Source of the DNA: Sulfurimonadaceae bacterium
Lineage (GTDB): Bacteria; Campylobacterota; Campylobacteria; Campylobacterales; Sulfurimonadaceae
NCBI GenBank assembly: GCA_030610325.1
Contig: JAUWRZ010000067.1
Span: 1 to 8,542, forward strand
DNA: 8,542 nt
Reading direction: 5' to 3'
Below, in pieces: positions 5,468-8,542 of the stretch. Under the pieces are notes generated by a model that was given only the letters and a program-made list of their open reading frames with translations, did not search any database and was not told the DNA's origin. The translations under genes were made by a program, and so were the position numbers. Each line of letters starts with the position of its first letter. Within the stretch, counting starts at the first letter, position 1.

Positions 5468-8400
5468 CTAAGCTGTCAGTAGATAGACAAACGCTTCGAT
5501 AAACACCTCATCACTCTCTCGTGGAGAGAGTCGGTAAAATGCCGCCCAGGCCTGTCCACGTTGCTCATCATAATTACCCGAGGGGGCATGTTTCGTCCAG
5601 GCGATCCTTACTGCATGGCCAATGAGTACATCCAAGATCAGATCATTATCGACATGTAGCTCCGGAGAGTTCCGGAACATCCTTGCCAGACTTTCGATGA
5701 TCTCTATGCTCAAGTGGCGGTATTCCGGTGCCTGAATACTCTGCAACAGCCCCTCTACCCTTAACTCAAAACTCTGCTCTCCAGCCGTTGTCTCCAATGT
5801 CAGCTCAGAGCCAAGACGGTTTTCCAATTTATACTTCTCCCCAAGGACAAGACCACTACACTGCTGTAAAAGATACCAGATATCCTCATAGAACTCTGAT
5901 GAGAGACGGCTGATCATCCCCCTGTCTTGACGCCACTGTGCCCAGTCATCGATATCTTCATGCTCCTGTGGTACTGCTTTGATACTGTCCAGACTCGGTA
6001 CGAACGACACCTGAAGGTTCTCATGATCGACAAGCTGCGTGACTTCCTGACTATAAGCCTTCAAGATCGTGCGCAGACGATCATAGATCTGATGGGGAGC
6101 AAGACCCAGTAGTGCCTCATAGGCATCACCCATAGAGAGGCTTCGCTCCCTGCTGATCCGTCCGACAAGCAACTGGACAAAATACCATGTACGAAGTGTC
6201 CGCATATTATCAAAGAGTTCAGGCTCAGTCCGCATCAGATGCCCAAGGTGCAACATCACCTCCTGGGTCAGAACACGTTCTGCCGCGTTGTCTCCACAAA
6301 ACTCCGCGATGGTCTTGATGATCGCGGTGGTCTCCAGAGGCTTGGAGAACGTGGCTTTCTCACTGTAGGCACGCCCTACTGCCAGACGCTTTTGCCGAAT
6401 GACGATATCGAGCAGTATATCTTCGAGACGATCATCATATTTTCCGGTAATATCTGCTATTCGACGTACCACTGCCCAGTCACGGCAGATCGTCGCAGCG
6501 CCATAGTGTTCCCTTGCGATCACATACAGAGCCACACTTCCATCTTCTCTCTCGACCTCCGACTCTGCTCCATTACGCTGCCATAACAGTTCTAATGCAT
6601 GAGCTTTCATACGGCGACTGCTACTGCCCAAAAGCGTCTGTATCAATGCACTATCATGCTCACTCTCAAGCTGCTGTAACTGCTCTGCCTTCAGGGCATC
6701 CTCTATCTCACGCTCTTGCAGGGAGTCACATAACCCCGGTGCACCAGAAGAGCGCAGTCGCAACTCCTTCAACACTTTACCGTGTAGATGATCTATCCGC
6801 TCTACCGCTGCCGTCGTCAGTAGCTGCCCCAATGGACCGGTCTTTGTCACTACCGCGCTGCACTCCCCCATCTGGAGATCATGCAATAACTCTAAGACTG
6901 CATCCTCATCCACATCATCGAGCATATCCTCACGTACAAGAAATGGCAACAGAGGCTGACCTGCCTGGTCCCAGTGTAGAGCAAGCATCTTTAAAGAGGC
7001 ACGAAAGTGCTCGACCAGGAGTCTGTTGTCATAACTGAAATAGAAACCCTGTGGATTGAAGTAATAAGGAAGGAACAAGATCTCCTCCCCGGCAAGCAGA
7101 TGCAGACGGGAAGTCGTAATAGTACGCACCTCCATGAACGGCCGGCCACTGAGTGCCAATTTTCTGTTCTTACCAAGCAGGGTGTGCACCTCGGAGAGTT
7201 GGGAAGCATGCATCAGTTTGATCGGCCTGACCTTCTCCAGTGTCTCACTGTCCAATCCAATATCAAGCAGTCTCTGATGGACTGCTTCGTTCTCCGCCAG
7301 CACTGAGACCAATGGATGTGTCGTACGCATATGACCTATGCGTTCACGACGACGCAGAGGATCGATATCACTCGGACGCAACACCCCATCAAGGATCATA
7401 TCAGACAACATAAAAAGACTCTGGGCCCAGACCAGAGGGAGGTTCTCATTGGGGACCCGTATCTGACTGCCCGGATCTGCCTTCTCGGCATCGACCAGCT
7501 CACGAGGCACGATGAACAGCTCCGGTAGCAACTTCACACCATCTTGTTCGACAAACAGCGGTTCTAACCTTTTCTGCCACTTGATGATAGCTTCCTTCTC
7601 CTCACGCATCAAAGCATCAAGCAGCAGATAAGTAAAGAAGAGCGGCCACTCCGACTCTATATGCTCAAACGCACGCAATTCCGAAGGCTCATAGTGCAGA
7701 CGCGAAGCATCTTCGATACTACTCTGATGTCCATCAAGTAAGAACCGTTTACATCCATATCGTCCGGCAAGCTTATTGATGATCTTTTCGCGTGTACGCT
7801 CTACAAGCTTCTCATCCTCGATCGCATACGCCGGATAACCGATGACACTTAAGAGTGCTGCATCCGTCTCTTTGGATGCCGACTCACGAGGGAGCAGGCT
7901 TTGCAGGGTAGAACGCGAACGGGCTACATCACTCGGGGTCACATGGATTACTGCATCCTGGCTCACCACATTACCAAAGAGGTTAAAGCCGTCCATCGCT
8001 TCAAGTGCTGCTTTTGCCATACCGACTGAACTACCATTGATCTCTGTCGTACCATGGTTGATCTTATTTCCCCGCTCCCAGATGCCATAGTCCGGCGTAC
8101 AATAGGTACGGCTGATATAGTGCACCAGGTTCTGTACGAAATCGACCTCATCAAGCGTATAGATGATCCGAAGTCCGGAAGCAGTCATCTGTGCGATCTT
8201 CAAGACAAAGAGTGAAGTCGCATCAAGCTGCAGATGTCCCCACTCATCATCTCCGACCACTGCCAGACCTGTCTTCGTACCATACTTCGCATGTAGGGCA
8301 TCAGTAGGGTCCAGACTCTGTTTAAATGCTTCGACCCGGTCAGATTGGCGCATCATCGAATTAAGCACTCCCCGCATCAGCTTGACCACACTTTGACTCA

Positions 8401-8542
8401 GTGTATAACTGCGATGATGGTCCGGGTTATGTTTACGGTAAGCCAGTGCCAATCCCCAGACACCAAGGATACTATAGACATTATCTCTGACCCAGGCATC
8501 CGTATAGTCACCATGTGCGTTTACGGCTGTACTCGCGGGAAG
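5468..8542 (-). CDS. Phosphorylase kinase alpha/beta-like protein with GH15 domain (5' truncated by window edge)
   Basis: At least 1024 residues, open to the right edge: the 30 codons upstream of the TTG at 8452 are in frame and encode DAWVRDN and VYSILGVWG, core family sequence, so the true start lies just outside. It matches the regulatory alpha/beta subunits of eukaryotic glycogen phosphorylase kinase along almost all its length. In partial numbering: GIWERG (153-158), INGSSVGMAKAALEA (168-182), a DGHQSS...EDxxRLHYEPSEL block (270-289), SEWPLFF (297-303), LPELF, DPGSQ (356-360), VWAQSLF (371-377), GKNRKLALSGRPF, DNRLLVE, and near the end RLSSEFYEDIWYLLQQCSGL and APEYRHLSIEIIESL, like the C-terminal region of the animal subunits. 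The N-terminal part is a glucoamylase-like (alpha/alpha)6 domain. It ends LLTA, with no prenylation CaaX box. No signal peptide can be judged. No kinase or glycogen gene is in the window. It may bind or hydrolyse glucans; the activity is unknown. Confidence 0.93.
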   Translation of the reverse strand, partial: LPASTAVNAHGDYTDAWVRDNVYSILGVWGLALAYRKHNPDHHRSYTLSQSVVKLMRGVLNSMMRQSDRVEAFKQSLDPTDALHAKYGTKTGLAVVGDDEWGHLQLDATSLFVLKIAQMTASGLRIIYTLDEVDFVQNLVHYISRTYCTPDYGIWERGNKINHGTTEINGSSVGMAKAALEAMDGFNLFGNVVSQDAVIHVTPSDVARSRSTLQSLLPRESASKETDAALLSVIGYPAYAIEDEKLVERTREKIINKLAGRYGCKRFLLDGHQSSIEDASRLHYEPSELRAFEHIESEWPLFFTYLLLDALMREEKEAIIKWQKRLEPLFVEQDGVKLLPELFIVPRELVDAEKADPGSQIRVPNENLPLVWAQSLFMLSDMILDGVLRPSDIDPLRRRERIGHMRTTHPLVSVLAENEAVHQRLLDIGLDSETLEKVRPIKLMHASQLSEVHTLLGKNRKLALSGRPFMEVRTITTSRLHLLAGEEILFLPYYFNPQGFYFSYDNRLLVEHFRASLKMLALHWDQAGQPLLPFLVREDMLDDVDEDAVLELLHDLQMGECSAVVTKTGPLGQLLTTAAVERIDHLHGKVLKELRLRSSGAPGLCDSLQEREIEDALKAEQLQQLESEHDSALIQTLLGSSSRRMKAHALELLWQRNGAESEVEREDGSVALYVIAREHYGAATICRDWAVVRRIADITGKYDDRLEDILLDIVIRQKRLAVGRAYSEKATFSKPLETTAIIKTIAEFCGDNAAERVLTQEVMLHLGHLMRTEPELFDNMRTLRTWYFVQLLVGRISRERSLSMGDAYEALLGLAPHQIYDRLRTILKAYSQEVTQLVDHENLQVSFVPSLDSIKAVPQEHEDIDDWAQWRQDRGMISRLSSEFYEDIWYLLQQCSGLVLGEKYKLENRLGSELTLETTAGEQSFELRVEGLLQSIQAPEYRHLSIEIIESLARMFRNSPELHVDNDLILDVLIGHAVRIAWTKHAPSGNYDEQRGQAWAAFYRLSPRESDEVFIEAFVYLLTA

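Noticed and set aside
5317..5502. 61-codon + strand frame overlapping the lipoprotein gene in another phase
   Set aside because: The lipoprotein frame has promoter, ribosome binding site, signal sequence and lipobox; this one begins inside it and runs into the converging gene without signals.
6514..7038. 174-codon + strand open frame opposite the phosphorylase-kinase-like gene
   Set aside because: It is rich in His, Pro and Ser as expected of an antisense shadow, and lies opposite sequence in frame with a clear family match.
8450..8452. TTG as start of the phosphorylase-kinase-like gene
   Set aside because: The frame stays open to the window edge and the 30 upstream codons encode the conserved DAWVRDN region, so the gene is truncated, not started here.
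1..8542. Mobile element, phage, CRISPR or toxin-antitoxin system
   Set aside because: No transposase, integrase, terminal repeats, regularly spaced direct repeats or recognisable toxin-antitoxin pair was seen on either strand.

Overview
The window looks like ordinary chromosomal DNA of a mid-GC (visually about 45%) Gram-negative bacterium. The genes recognised are a 2-selenouridine tRNA synthase (MnmH/SelU), a YaeQ family protein, a CspA-type cold shock protein, a membrane diguanylate cyclase with a double-Cache sensor, and a lipoprotein with a lipobox. TATAAT-like -10 boxes lie about 33-37 bases upstream of several starts, in AT-rich DNA without clear TTGACA -35 boxes. That style resembles Campylobacterota (Sulfurimonas/Sulfurovum-like), but a gammaproteobacterium cannot be excluded from this evidence. 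No rRNA, tRNA, CRISPR array, insertion sequence or phage gene was seen.

Layout, left to right. The 3' end of mnmH (+) enters at the left edge. Two unrecognised membrane proteins follow on the + strand: a 103-residue single-pass protein and a 319-residue protein with two glycine-rich membrane helices. They end at a hairpin pair shared with the convergent yaeQ (-). Upstream of yaeQ, on the same strand, is a cspA-like gene with a candidate long structured leader. A 408-base gap (2789-3196) holds the csp leader and promoter and, divergently, the promoter of a dCache-PAS-GGDEF diguanylate cyclase (+). Both promoters carry inverted repeats near their -35 regions. Next is a 56-residue lipoprotein with three KCG motifs (+) and its own promoter. 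The last 3 kb is a large minus-strand gene, cut at its 5' end by the right edge, which encodes a bacterial homologue of the alpha/beta regulatory subunits of eukaryotic glycogen phosphorylase kinase.

The genes do not form one pathway. Most look like single transcription units: tRNA wobble modification, cold adaptation, c-di-GMP signalling, a cysteine-bearing envelope lipoprotein and a glucan-related protein of unknown activity. The items most worth a second look are the phosphorylase-kinase-like protein, which aligns with the eukaryotic subunits from its N-terminal glucoamylase-like domain into the C-terminal region; the KCG lipoprotein, which resembles copper-binding modified peptides but has no modifying enzyme nearby; the unrecognised two-helix membrane protein; and the two dyad-bearing divergent promoters. 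Attributions to families rest on remembered sequence similarity, since no search could be run.
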